From Alphaproteobacteria bacterium (GTDB taxonomy: Bacteria > Pseudomonadota > Alphaproteobacteria > Sphingomonadales > Sphingomonadaceae), in NCBI GenBank assembly GCA_018970445.1, contig JAGWWF010000017.1, positions 1 through 64,000 of the forward strand: DNA of 64,000 bases. Direction: 5' to 3'. Under the pieces are notes generated by a model that worked only from the letters and a program-made list of their open reading frames with translations, ran no database searches and had not been told where the DNA came from. This document shows, piece by piece, positions 36,393 to 44,214 of the stretch (within the stretch, counting starts at the first letter, position 1; every line of letters begins with the position of its first letter). A program made the position numbers and the translations under genes.

Positions 36393-36731
36393 TCAGGCCA
36401 GCAGCGCGGCGGCAAGCCGGTTGCGGATGACCAGCAGGGCCTGGCGGTCGATCCCGCTGGCCGCGGCTGGTGCCGCAACGGCCGCTGTGGCCCTGGCGGC
36501 CAGCGCCAGTTGCGCGCCGCGGATCGTCATGCCCTGATCCTGCAAGAGCGCCTTGATCCGGCGCAGCAGCGCCATGTCGGCCGGGCGATAATAACGGCGG
36601 CCACCGGCGCGCTTGAGCGGCTGCAATTGCGGGAAGCGGCTTTCCCAGAAGCGCAGCACATGGGCGGGCACGCCCACATCATCGGCGGCTTCGGAAATGG
36701 TGCGAAATGCGCTGTCGGCCTTTGCGCTCAC
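36393..36731 (-). CDS. MerR-family transcriptional regulator
   Basis: 112 residues, GTG start two bases after the ihfA stop. The winged-helix domain is at the N terminus: [25 protein letters not shown] then [17 protein letters not shown]. The C-terminal 40 residues are alanine-rich and short, without metal-binding cysteines, so it is not a typical metal sensor. This MerR protein directly after ihfA is a common alphaproteobacterial arrangement. Target unknown. Confidence 0.9.
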   Translation of the reverse strand: MSAKADSAFRTISEAADDVGVPAHVLRFWESRFPQLQPLKRAGGRRYYRPADMALLRRIKALLQDQGMTIRGAQLALAARATAAVAAPAAASGIDRQALLVIRNRLAAALLA

Positions 36732-36733
36732 GA

Positions 36734-37039
36734 TCAGCCGCGATTGATGGCTTCGCGCAGCAGCTGGCTGGGCCGGAAGGTGAGCACGGTGCGCGGCTCG
36801 ATCGGCACTTCCACCCCGGTCTTGGGGTTGCGACCAACCCGCAGGCCCTTCTTGCGCAGCACGAAGCTGCCAAAGCTCGAAATCTTGACGTTGGATCCAG
36901 CGATCAGGGCATCGGAAATGCGGTCCAGCACGGATTCGACCAGCATGGCCGATTCGGTTCGCGACAGACCAATTTCGCGATGCACGGCATCGGCCAGATC
37001 AGCCCTGGTGACACTGCCGGCGCTTGCCTTGCTTGCCAT
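36734..37039 (-). CDS. ihfA: integration host factor subunit alpha
   Basis: 101 residues from the ATG at 37039, which follows GGGGGAGAG; the open frame extends upstream only as noncoding sequence. It shows the HU/IHF fold: [17 protein letters not shown], a dimer helix, [12 protein letters not shown] and the DNA-bending arm [12 protein letters not shown], ending in [13 protein letters not shown]-like sequence. IHF-alpha and IHF-beta bend DNA at defined sites in transcription and recombination. The position after fabH supports the alpha subunit. Confidence 0.93.
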   Translation of the reverse strand: MASKASAGSVTRADLADAVHREIGLSRTESAMLVESVLDRISDALIAGSNVKISSFGSFVLRKKGLRVGRNPKTGVEVPIEPRTVLTFRPSQLLREAINRG

Positions 37040-37156
37040 ATGCTCTCCCCCAACCCTGCGCGCGCCAGCCGGTTCATGGATGGTGACTGGCACCGCCGCC
37101 GGGCACGATTCTACGCGGCTTTCATCGATTCGCCACTGGAAAGTTTCACGAAAATG

Positions 37157-38146
37157 TCACCAGCGCACGGCGGCCGCGCCCCAGGTGAAGCCGCCGCCCA
37201 TCGCCTCCAGCAGCAGCAGATCACCGGGCTGGATGCGGCCATCGCGCACCGCGGTGTCCAGCGCCAGCGGCACCGAGGCCGCGGACGTGTTGGCGTGCGC
37301 GTCAACCGTGACCACCACCTGGCCCGGATCAAGGCCAAGTTTCTTCGCCGTCGCTTCGAGGATGCGCAGATTGGCCTGGTGCGGCACCACCCAGGCCACA
37401 TCGGCAGCTTGCAACGATGCCGCATCAAGAACTTCGCCCATCACGCTGGAAAGATTGACAACGGCGTGACGGAACACCTCCTTGCCCTTCATGCGCAGAT
37501 GGCCGGTGGTGCCGGTGGACCCCGGCCCGCCATCGACATGGAGCAGATCATTGTAGCGCCCGTCGCTGTGCAGCCTGGTGGCCAGAACGCCGCGATCCTG
37601 ATTGGTGCCGGGCTGCATCTGTGCCTCCAGCACGATGGCGCCGGCACCATCGCCAAACAGCACGGCGGTGGTGCGATCATCCCAATCGAGCAGGCGGGAA
37701 AAGGTTTCGGCGCCAATCACCAGGGCGCGATTGTGCGCGCCGGTGGCCAGCAGCGCATCGGCGACGGTGAGGGCATAGAGAAAGCCGGAACAGACGGCGG
37801 CCACATCGAAGGCCACCCCGTGCGTCATGCCCAGCTTGTGCTGGATCACGGTCGCGACGGCCGGAAAGGTCTGATCCGGGGTGGCGGTGGCAACGACGAT
37901 CAGATCGATGTCGGCCGGGGTGATGCCGGCGGCGGCGAGGGCCCGGCGCGCGGCCTCGCTGCCCAGATCAGAGGTGAACTCCCCTTCGGCGGCAATGTGG
38001 CGGCGGCGGATGCCGGTGCGTTCGATGATCCAGTCATCCGACGTGTCGAGCCGGGCAGCCAGATCGGCGTTGCTCAGCACGGTTTGCGGCAGATAGCTGC
38101 CGGTGCCGGTGATGACCGAGCGACGACGGGCGGTTGGACTGATCAT
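37157..38146 (-). CDS. fabH: beta-ketoacyl-ACP synthase III
   Basis: 329 residues. It condenses acetyl-CoA with malonyl-ACP to start fatty-acid synthesis. The triad is visible: Cys119 in [11 protein letters not shown], His in VPHQANLRI and Asn in HANTSAAS. Other family marks are [14 protein letters not shown] near the N terminus and GGGFTWGAA at the end. The ATG overlaps the plsX stop (ATGA), so the two are translationally coupled; 117 bp separate it from ihfA downstream. Confidence 0.96.
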   Translation of the reverse strand: MISPTARRRSVITGTGSYLPQTVLSNADLAARLDTSDDWIIERTGIRRRHIAAEGEFTSDLGSEAARRALAAAGITPADIDLIVVATATPDQTFPAVATVIQHKLGMTHGVAFDVAAVCSGFLYALTVADALLATGAHNRALVIGAETFSRLLDWDDRTTAVLFGDGAGAIVLEAQMQPGTNQDRGVLATRLHSDGRYNDLLHVDGGPGSTGTTGHLRMKGKEVFRHAVVNLSSVMGEVLDAASLQAADVAWVVPHQANLRILEATAKKLGLDPGQVVVTVDAHANTSAASVPLALDTAVRDGRIQPGDLLLLEAMGGGFTWGAAAVRW

Positions 38147-39204
38147 GCGGCGTCGGGTTCCGGGGTGCGGGTCTGGCCCATGGCAATGCCGGCCAGATCG
38201 GCGCTGATGCGGCGGCTGACATCGTCGCGCACCAGATCATGCGCCACGCCGATGGCATTGGCCAGACCGCGCGCGTTGGCGCTGCCATGGCTTTTCACCA
38301 CCAGCCCGTTCAGGCCCAGGAACACCGCGCCGTTGTGGGCGTTGGGATCAAGGTGGTTGCGCAGGGTCTGCAAGGCACTGCGGGCGATGAAATAGCCCAG
38401 CTTGCCCCAGATCGACGAGCGGAAGGCATTGCCGAGCAGGCCGGTGACAAGGCGGCTGGTGCCTTCGGCGGTCTTCAGCGCGATGTTGCCGGAAAAGCCA
38501 TCGGTGACGACGACATCGATGTCGCCGGTGCCGATCTTGTCGCCTTCGATGAAGCCGACAAAGTCCATCGGCAGGCTGGCCGCCTTCAGGATGGCGGCGG
38601 CCTGGCGAATCTCTTCGGTGCCCTTCAATTCCTCTTCGCCGATGTTGAGCAGGCCAAGGCGGGGCCGTTCCAGGCCGAGCACCGTGCGCGCAAAGGCCGC
38701 GCCCATCACGGCGAACTGCACCAGATTGGTGGCGTCGCATTCGGTGTTGGCGCCCAGATCGAGCATGACCGATTCGGATTTGAGCGTCGGCAGGATCGCG
38801 GCCAGCGCCGGGCGATCAATGCCGGCCATGGTGCGCAGCGCAAACAGCGCCATCGCCATCAGCGCACCGGTGTTGCCGGCCGACACGGCGGCATGCGCCT
38901 GTCCCTGTTTCACCGCATCGATGGCCAAGCCCATCGACGTGGTGCGGGCGCGGCGCAGCGCCTGACTGGGCTTGTCGCGCATCGAGACCACATCGTCGCT
39001 GTTGACGATGCGGGCGCGGCCGGCGAGCCGGGGGTGACGGGCCAGTTCCGGCGCAATGGCGGTTTCCTGGCCGAACAGCAGGAAGGTCAGGCGGGGATAG
39101 CGTTCTGCGGCGATGTCAGCCGCAGCAACAGCTTCTGCCACGCCGGATTCGCCGCTCATCACATCGAGGGCGATGACCGGGCCGGCCTGGGGCGTGGCTG
39201 TCAT
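38143..39204 (-). CDS. plsX: phosphate acyltransferase PlsX
   Basis: 353 residues from the ATG at 39204 ([16 protein letters not shown]); the open frame runs further upstream but becomes Arg-rich and is not family-like. It makes acyl-phosphate from acyl-ACP for phospholipid synthesis. Conserved parts: [58 protein letters not shown]. It is situated between rpmF and fabH, the standard order. No strong ribosome-binding site is seen, consistent with coupling to rpmF 32 bp upstream. Confidence 0.96.
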   Translation of the reverse strand: MTATPQAGPVIALDVMSGESGVAEAVAAADIAAERYPRLTFLLFGQETAIAPELARHPRLAGRARIVNSDDVVSMRDKPSQALRRARTTSMGLAIDAVKQGQAHAAVSAGNTGALMAMALFALRTMAGIDRPALAAILPTLKSESVMLDLGANTECDATNLVQFAVMGAAFARTVLGLERPRLGLLNIGEEELKGTEEIRQAAAILKAASLPMDFVGFIEGDKIGTGDIDVVVTDGFSGNIALKTAEGTSRLVTGLLGNAFRSSIWGKLGYFIARSALQTLRNHLDPNAHNGAVFLGLNGLVVKSHGSANARGLANAIGVAHDLVRDDVSRRISADLAGIAMGQTRTPEPDAA

Positions 39205-39236
39205 GACTGGCGGGCCAAGGCGGCGATCGCCAGCTG

Positions 39237-39416
39237 TCAGGCTTCGGCGGCGACGACTTCGCGGCCGTTGTAGAAACCGCACGCCCCGCACACATTGTGC
39301 GGCAGCTTCAGTTCACCGCAGTTGGAGCATTCCTGGAACTGGGTGGCGGTGAGCGCATGATGGCTGCGCCGCATGTTGCGACGGGAAGGCGAGGTCTTGC
39401 GCTTGGGAACGGCCAT
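39237..39416 (-). CDS. rpmF: 50S ribosomal protein L32
   Basis: 59 residues: [20 protein letters not shown] at the start and a zinc ribbon made by CSNCG and CGACG. The start at 39416 is fixed by the family; the upstream frame is noncoding. It is the first gene of the rpmF-plsX-fabH cluster and lies divergent from recN. Confidence 0.96.
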   Translation of the reverse strand: MAVPKRKTSPSRRNMRRSHHALTATQFQECSNCGELKLPHNVCGACGFYNGREVVAAEA

Positions 39417-39522
39417 GGGGCACCTGTCTTGATCGATCTGGTTCAGCGAAATTCCGGGCACCGATGCAAACCTGGCCAGCTTGCGCAGCGGCCATGCGAC
39501 ATGGCCGGGCCCGATCATCCCG

Positions 39523-39537
39523 GAACAACGGAAGAAG
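39523..39537. promoter_or_regulatory. possible LexA-like box between rpmF and recN
   Basis: GAAC, seven bases, GAAG. The alphaproteobacterial SOS box is a direct repeat GAAC-N7-GAAC (or GTTC-N7-GTTC), so one base differs. recN, a typical SOS gene, starts about 130 bases downstream. One mismatch in eight defined bases makes this weak. Confidence 0.22.
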
Positions 39538-39666
39538 CACGCGCCTATATTCGATTTTCCTGCCGATGCAAGCAGGAATGCCGCCCGCTGCCGTGATTGC
39601 CGGCGTGATGGCCGGGCCTGAAAATGCCGCTCGCTTGGGCGGGCGGCTATCGGCTAACAAGGCGGG

Positions 39667-41319
39667 GTGCTGACCGGGCTTGCCATACAGAATATCGTGC
39701 TGATCGAAGCGCTGGCGCTGGAGTTCGCGCCTGGGCTGGTGGTGCTGACCGGCGAGACCGGGGCGGGCAAGTCCATCCTGCTTGATGCGCTGGGGCTGGT
39801 GCTGGGCAATCGCGCCGATGCCGCGCTGGTGCGGGCCGGCACCGAAACCGCGCGGGTGGTGGCAACATTCGAGGTGGCCACCGATCATCCGGCGCGGGCG
39901 CTGCTGGCCGCCAACGCGCTGGATGATGATGGCCCGATCATCGTGCGCCGCCAGCTGAAGGCCGATGGCGGCAGCCGGGCCTTTGTGAATGATCAGCCGG
40001 TTTCGGCGGCGCTGTTGCGCGAACTGGGCGGCGCGCTGGTGGAAATCCATGGCCAGCATGATGAACGCGGCCTGTTGAGCCCACGTGGCCACCGGGCGCT
40101 GCTGGATCAGTTTGGCGGGCTGGTGGAAGCACTGGCGGCGTGCCGGGCCGCCTGGGCCACATGGCAGGCCGCTGCGGCGGCCGCCGAGGCGGCGCAGGCC
40201 CGGCTGGCCGCCGACCAGCGCGATCGTGACTGGCTGGATCATGCCGTGGCCGAATTGCAGGCGCTGGCAGCGCAGCCGGGCGAGGAAGCAGAACTGGCGC
40301 TGGCCCGCGCTGCCATGCAAAAAGGTGCCCGCATTGCGGATGATCTGGCCGCCGTAGCCGGTCAGCTGCACAACGGCAGCGCCGCGCTGGCTCAGGCGGC
40401 GCGGCGGCTTGACCGGATCAGCGCCGAGCATGATCTGCTGGCCGATGCGCTCGCCGCGCTCGACCGGGCGCTGGTGGAGGCGGGCGAGGCCGAAACCAGA
40501 CTGGCCCAAGCGACACGGGCGCTGGAAGCCGATCCGGCCCGGCTGGAAGCGGTGGAAAGCCGCCTGTTCGAATTGCGGGCGATGGCGCGCAAGCACAAGC
40601 TGGAGGCCGACGCGCTGCCGGCGCTGGCAGAGACGCTGGCGGCGCGCGCCGCAGCGCTGGCGGCAGGCGAGGATGGGCTGGCGGCGCTGGCAGCAGCAGT
40701 GACGGCCGCGCAGGCCGGCTATGGCCGGGCGGCGGCAGCCTTGTCGGCAGCGCGGGCGGCGGCGGCGGCGCGGCTGGATGCGGCCGTTGCGGGCGAACTG
40801 GCGCCGTTGAAGCTGGATGCGGCCCGGTTCCGCACCGCCATCACGCCGCTGCCGGCCGCCGACTGGGGGCCAGACGGGCAGGAACGGGTGGAGTATGAGA
40901 TCGCCACCAACCCCGGTGCCGATTTTGCGCCCTTGCTGAAGATCGCATCGGGTGGGGAATTGTCCCGCTTCATTCTGGCGTTGAAGGTGGCGCTGGCCAG
41001 TACGGGCAGCGCCGGCACGATGATCTTTGACGAGATTGATCGCGGTGTGGGCGGTGCTGTCGCATCGGCCATCGGAGAGCGGTTGGCGCGCCTGGCCGGC
41101 CAGGCCCAGGTGCTGGTGGTGACGCACAGCCCGCAGGTGGCGGCCCGCGGCCACAGCCATTGGCGCATCGAAAAGTCCAGCGCCGGCGGCACCGCCCGCA
41201 CCAACCTGCGCCTGCTTGACGCCGGGTCAAGGCAGGAAGAGATTGCCCGCATGCTGTCGGGCGCGGATGTCACGCCAGAGGCCCGCGCGCAGGCGCTGCG
41301 CCTGTTGGAAGGGGATTGA
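39667..41319 (+). CDS. recN: DNA repair protein RecN
   Basis: 550 residues, SMC-like ATPase used in double-strand-break repair. N-terminal Walker A GETGAGKSILLDALGLVLG, then an alanine-rich coiled-coil (about 150-380). The C-terminal half has SGGELSRFILALKVAL (ABC signature) and MIFDEIDRGVGG (Walker B) with VVTHSPQVAARG. GTG start with AAGG before it; MLTGLAIQNIVLIEALALEF is the usual RecN opening. The following gene starts one base after its stop. Confidence 0.96.
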   Translation: MLTGLAIQNIVLIEALALEFAPGLVVLTGETGAGKSILLDALGLVLGNRADAALVRAGTETARVVATFEVATDHPARALLAANALDDDGPIIVRRQLKADGGSRAFVNDQPVSAALLRELGGALVEIHGQHDERGLLSPRGHRALLDQFGGLVEALAACRAAWATWQAAAAAAEAAQARLAADQRDRDWLDHAVAELQALAAQPGEEAELALARAAMQKGARIADDLAAVAGQLHNGSAALAQAARRLDRISAEHDLLADALAALDRALVEAGEAETRLAQATRALEADPARLEAVESRLFELRAMARKHKLEADALPALAETLAARAAALAAGEDGLAALAAAVTAAQAGYGRAAAALSAARAAAAARLDAAVAGELAPLKLDAARFRTAITPLPAADWGPDGQERVEYEIATNPGADFAPLLKIASGGELSRFILALKVALASTGSAGTMIFDEIDRGVGGAVASAIGERLARLAGQAQVLVVTHSPQVAARGHSHWRIEKSSAGGTARTNLRLLDAGSRQEEIARMLSGADVTPEARAQALRLLEGD

Positions 41320-42657
41320 ATGATGCAGGCTGTTGATCGTCGCCAGTTGTTGCAGGCCATTGCCGTGGCGGCCGCCGGAACCGGTGTGGCCGGTGCCGGC
41401 TTTGGCCGGGCCGCAGCGCAAGTGCCGCTGCCCCGGCTGGCCCCGCTGCGCCACGATGCGGTGCAGGCGCTGATCGATGATTATGTGGCGCGTGGGCGGG
41501 TGCCCGGTGCCGTGGTGGCGCTGCTGGAGCCGGGCAGGCACCGGCCGGTGTTCGTTTCGGCCGGGGTGACGGCCTTTGGCGGCAGCATCAAGGCAACGCC
41601 GGACACGCTGTGGCGGGTCTATTCCATGTCGAAGCCAATCACGGCCATGGCGATCATGCAGCGGGTGGCCACCGGCGAATTGAAGCTGGATCAGCCGATT
41701 GCCGACATCATGCCGGAATATCGCGACATGAAGGTGGCAATCGATCCGGCCAAGGGGCTGGAATCGCGGCCTGCGGCCCGGCCGATCACGGTGCGCCACC
41801 TGCTGACGCACACGGCCGGATTTTCCTATTCGATCAACGGCAACGGCCCGTTGGAAAAGGAATACAAGCGCCTGGGCATTCAGCCCGGCAGTGTGCCTGC
41901 GTTCCTGCAGCCGGGGGAAGGGGCCTTGCCCGATCTGCAGGTGATGGCCGCCGCGCTGGCCGGCCTGCCGCTCGCGCTCGATCCCGGCACGGCGTGGAAA
42001 TATTCGGTGAGCCTTGATGTGGCCGGCGCGCTGCTGGAACGGCTGACCAGCATGACATTCGATAAAGTGCTGCAACAGCAGTTGTTTGGGCCGCTGGGCA
42101 TGAAGGACACCGGCTTCTGGGCGCAGGACAGGGCGCGGCTGGCGGCCAATTATCTGTGGACGGCACCGGGCACCACCAAGCTGCTGGACAAGCCCATTCC
42201 GATTTCCACCCTGGAACGCGATGGCTTCACCACCCGGCCCCGGCTGCTTTCGGGCGGCGGCGGGCTGGTGAGTTCGGCGCGGGATTATGCAAAATTCGCG
42301 CAAATGGTTCTGAATGAAGGCGAATTTGAAGGCCGCACGATCATTCCGCGCGGCACGGCGCGGCTGGCGACCAGCAATCTGATGCCGCCCGGCGTGTTTT
42401 TCGATGGCAGCAACGGCTTTGGCGCCGGCGGGCGAGTCACCCTGTTCGACACCCGCAGCGGCACCCCGGCCGGATCAAGCTGGGGCGGCGGCACCGCCGA
42501 TGCCTATGGCTGGGGCGGGGCGGCCGGCACGCTGTTCATGGCCGATCGAGTGCGACAGTTCGGCGTGGTGCTGATGCTGCAGACCATGGGCGATTCCAGC
42601 CTGCCGCGGGACAAGGATCTGTCGGCGGCGTTGGCCAGGGATGCCGATGGGCGGTAA
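41320..42657 (+). CDS. serine hydrolase of the class C beta-lactamase/esterase family
   Basis: 445 residues. A twin-arginine-like leader (RRQLLQAIAVAAAGTGVAGAG) suggests export. The catalytic SxxK motif is S102-M-S-K105, the YxN-equivalent appears as KYSVSLD, and the GWGGAAGT stretch near the C terminus replaces the KTG box. Family members are esterases, peptidases or beta-lactamase-like enzymes; a resistance role should not be assumed. The ATG follows the recN stop directly, with GGAAGGGG upstream, so it may be co-transcribed with recN although functionally unrelated. Confidence 0.9.
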   Translation: MMQAVDRRQLLQAIAVAAAGTGVAGAGFGRAAAQVPLPRLAPLRHDAVQALIDDYVARGRVPGAVVALLEPGRHRPVFVSAGVTAFGGSIKATPDTLWRVYSMSKPITAMAIMQRVATGELKLDQPIADIMPEYRDMKVAIDPAKGLESRPAARPITVRHLLTHTAGFSYSINGNGPLEKEYKRLGIQPGSVPAFLQPGEGALPDLQVMAAALAGLPLALDPGTAWKYSVSLDVAGALLERLTSMTFDKVLQQQLFGPLGMKDTGFWAQDRARLAANYLWTAPGTTKLLDKPIPISTLERDGFTTRPRLLSGGGGLVSSARDYAKFAQMVLNEGEFEGRTIIPRGTARLATSNLMPPGVFFDGSNGFGAGGRVTLFDTRSGTPAGSSWGGGTADAYGWGGAAGTLFMADRVRQFGVVLMLQTMGDSSLPRDKDLSAALARDADGR

Positions 42658-43048
42658 TGCCCGCGCCGTTGCGCGGGCCGTGCTGGCGCTCGCCTATGTG
42701 GCGGTGGGGTTCATCCATCTGAAAAGCCCGGACAATTTCCTGCCGATCATGCCCGATTGGGTGCCGGCCCCGCGCGAGGTGGTGCTGGCCACCGGAGTGG
42801 CGGAGATTGCCGGCGCCATCGGCCTGATGATCCCGCGGCTGCGCCAGGCGGCGGCCTGGGGGCTGGCGGCCTATGCGGTGTGCGTCTTCCCGGCCAACAT
42901 CAAGCATGCCGTGGACGGCATCGCCATCAATGGCCAGACCCTGGGCTGGGGCTATCACGGCCCGCGCCTGCTGGCGCAGCCGCTGATCGTCTGGTGGGCG
43001 CTGTGGGCGGGTGGCGTGATTGCGTGGCCGTTTCGCGCCGCGCGGTGA
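42647..43048 (+). CDS. DoxX-family membrane protein
   Basis: 133 residues from the ATG at 42647 (AGGG six bases before); an ATG at 42641 is the alternative. Four hydrophobic helices with VGFIHLKSPDNFLPIMP and GVAEIAGAIGLMIP match the DoxX-like family, whose members often associate with membrane oxidoreductases; function is poorly defined. It overlaps the end of the serine hydrolase gene by 11 bases. Confidence 0.85.
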   Translation: MGGNARAVARAVLALAYVAVGFIHLKSPDNFLPIMPDWVPAPREVVLATGVAEIAGAIGLMIPRLRQAAAWGLAAYAVCVFPANIKHAVDGIAINGQTLGWGYHGPRLLAQPLIVWWALWAGGVIAWPFRAAR

Positions 43049-43122
43049 CCAAACAGGCGCGCGCTGTGGCCGAAAACCCATGCGCGCGTGGCCGATTTCG
43101 GCGCCAGGCCGTGGTTGGCAGG

Positions 43123-43157
43123 TCAACCCCGGCCGGCGGGGGCGGCCGGCCGGGGTT
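43123..43157. repeat. 13-bp perfect hairpin between convergent genes
   Basis: AACCCCGGCCGGC (43123-43135) and its exact complement (43145-43157) enclose a nine-base G-rich loop. It lies between the doxX-like gene (plus) and the small peptide gene (minus), both pointing at it. There is no T run, so it could be a weak bidirectional terminator or an RNA-stabilising hairpin. Confidence 0.6.
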
Positions 43158-43163
43158 GCGCCA

Positions 43164-43271
43164 TCAACCGCGGGTGAGCATCGGGTGGGGCGGCACGCCG
43201 GTGGCCGAAGTGGCCACCGCCGTCACCGAGGCACTGATGATGATCGCCAGCGTCAGGGCAAGGATACGCAT
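43164..43271 (-). CDS. 35-residue putative secreted or membrane peptide
   Basis: Not recognised by family. A 36-codon frame starts with ATG at 43271, six bases after GGAG, and ends in TGA. The peptide begins MRILALTLAIIISASVTAVA, a convincing signal or membrane segment, followed by 15 residues (TSATGVPPHPMLTRG). Ribosome-binding site, hydrophobic start and the hairpin just beyond its stop support a real gene. Otherwise the 390 bp between the doxX-like gene and tetR hold nothing else I can name. Confidence 0.5.
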   Translation of the reverse strand: MRILALTLAIIISASVTAVATSATGVPPHPMLTRG

Positions 43272-43438
43272 TTGCTACTCCATCACAGGTGCCGGCTGTC
43301 GCGGATGGCCAGAGTGGGGTGGCCGTCCGCGACCCGCCGGCTGTGGAAACGGGGGGAAACCACAGCGGGCGGTGCCGGCTGACCGGTAGATAATTACGGA
43401 TATGTAATGTTCAAGCCGGGGTGCGACAGCCTGTCCGT

Positions 43439-44065
43439 TCAGCGGCGCGGGGCCAGCCCGTCGCTGATCAGGGCGTGGGCGGCCGCCGCAATCTCGGCCG
43501 TGGGGCGGCCTTCATCCCACACGCCGAATTTCAGGCCCAGGAACACGTTCATGCCCATGATCGCCCAGGCCCGCACCTGCCAGTCGCCATCGGATACCAC
43601 GCCCTTGCCAAAGGCCTGTTCCAGGCTGCTGGCATAGCCGGCCGCCACGCTGACATAATGGGCGCGATAGGCGTCTTCGGCGACGAAGGCGCTTTCATCG
43701 ATGATGCGATACAGCGCCTTGTGGGTGCGCACAAAGTCCAGAAAGGCGGCCAGCCCGGCGCGTTCGCCGGCCAGCCGGTCGGGCGCGGCCAATATGTGCG
43801 GCACCACCGCTTCGCGCACCTGCCGGCTCATGTCGGCCACCAGGGCGCGGAACACCGCCTCTTTCGAATCGAACCATGTGTAGAAGCTGCCGATCGCCAC
43901 CCCGGCGCGCTGGGCGATGCGGGCGATGCTGCCCTCATGATAGCCGCGCTCGCCAAATTCGGCCGCCGCGGCATCCAGGATGGCGCGCACCGTGCGCTGG
44001 CCGCGCGCGGTGCGCGGCGTCTTGTCGGCCACGGGGGCCGCCAGCGCTTGTTGCGTCAAAGTCAC
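43439..44065 (-). CDS. TetR-family transcriptional regulator
   Basis: 208 residues from a GTG at 44065. GGAGG lies only two bases before GTG and eight before an in-frame TTG at 44059, so the TTG may be the true start; the longer frame to 44161 runs over the putative operator. The N-terminal HTH is clear: AILDAAAAEFGERGYHEGS then IAQRAGVAIGSFYTWFDSKEAVF. The C-terminal ligand domain has RIIDESAFVAEDAYRAHY. Divergent from the TonB receptor, it is likely the local repressor of that gene and of itself. Confidence 0.92.
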   Translation of the reverse strand: MTLTQQALAAPVADKTPRTARGQRTVRAILDAAAAEFGERGYHEGSIARIAQRAGVAIGSFYTWFDSKEAVFRALVADMSRQVREAVVPHILAAPDRLAGERAGLAAFLDFVRTHKALYRIIDESAFVAEDAYRAHYVSVAAGYASSLEQAFGKGVVSDGDWQVRAWAIMGMNVFLGLKFGVWDEGRPTAEIAAAAHALISDGLAPRR

Positions 44066-44126
44066 ATCCTCCGCCAAATCCGGCCCCCATAACCGCAATA
44101 ATCGCGCCTGTCGCGGTACAGAGTTG

Positions 44127-44150
44127 AATACTGGTTCAGGTTTCAGTATT
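44127..44150. promoter_or_regulatory. probable TetR operator (7-bp inverted repeat)
   Basis: AATACTG (44127-44133) and CAGTATT (44144-44150) are exact inverted copies separated by ten bases, in the space between the divergent tetR and TonB-receptor genes. Size and spacing fit a TetR-family dimer site. It stands out as AT-rich in GC-rich sequence. Confidence 0.6.
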
Positions 44151-44214
44151 GCAAGCCACAAGCAGAAACAAGCCCGGCCCGCACACCCGGCCCGGCCATG
44201 GTGGGGAGAATGAC

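Noticed and set aside
41320-42657. Class C beta-lactamase-like gene considered as antibiotic resistance
   Set aside because: The SxxK motif is shared by many esterases and peptidases, the KTG box is not evident and no resistance context exists.
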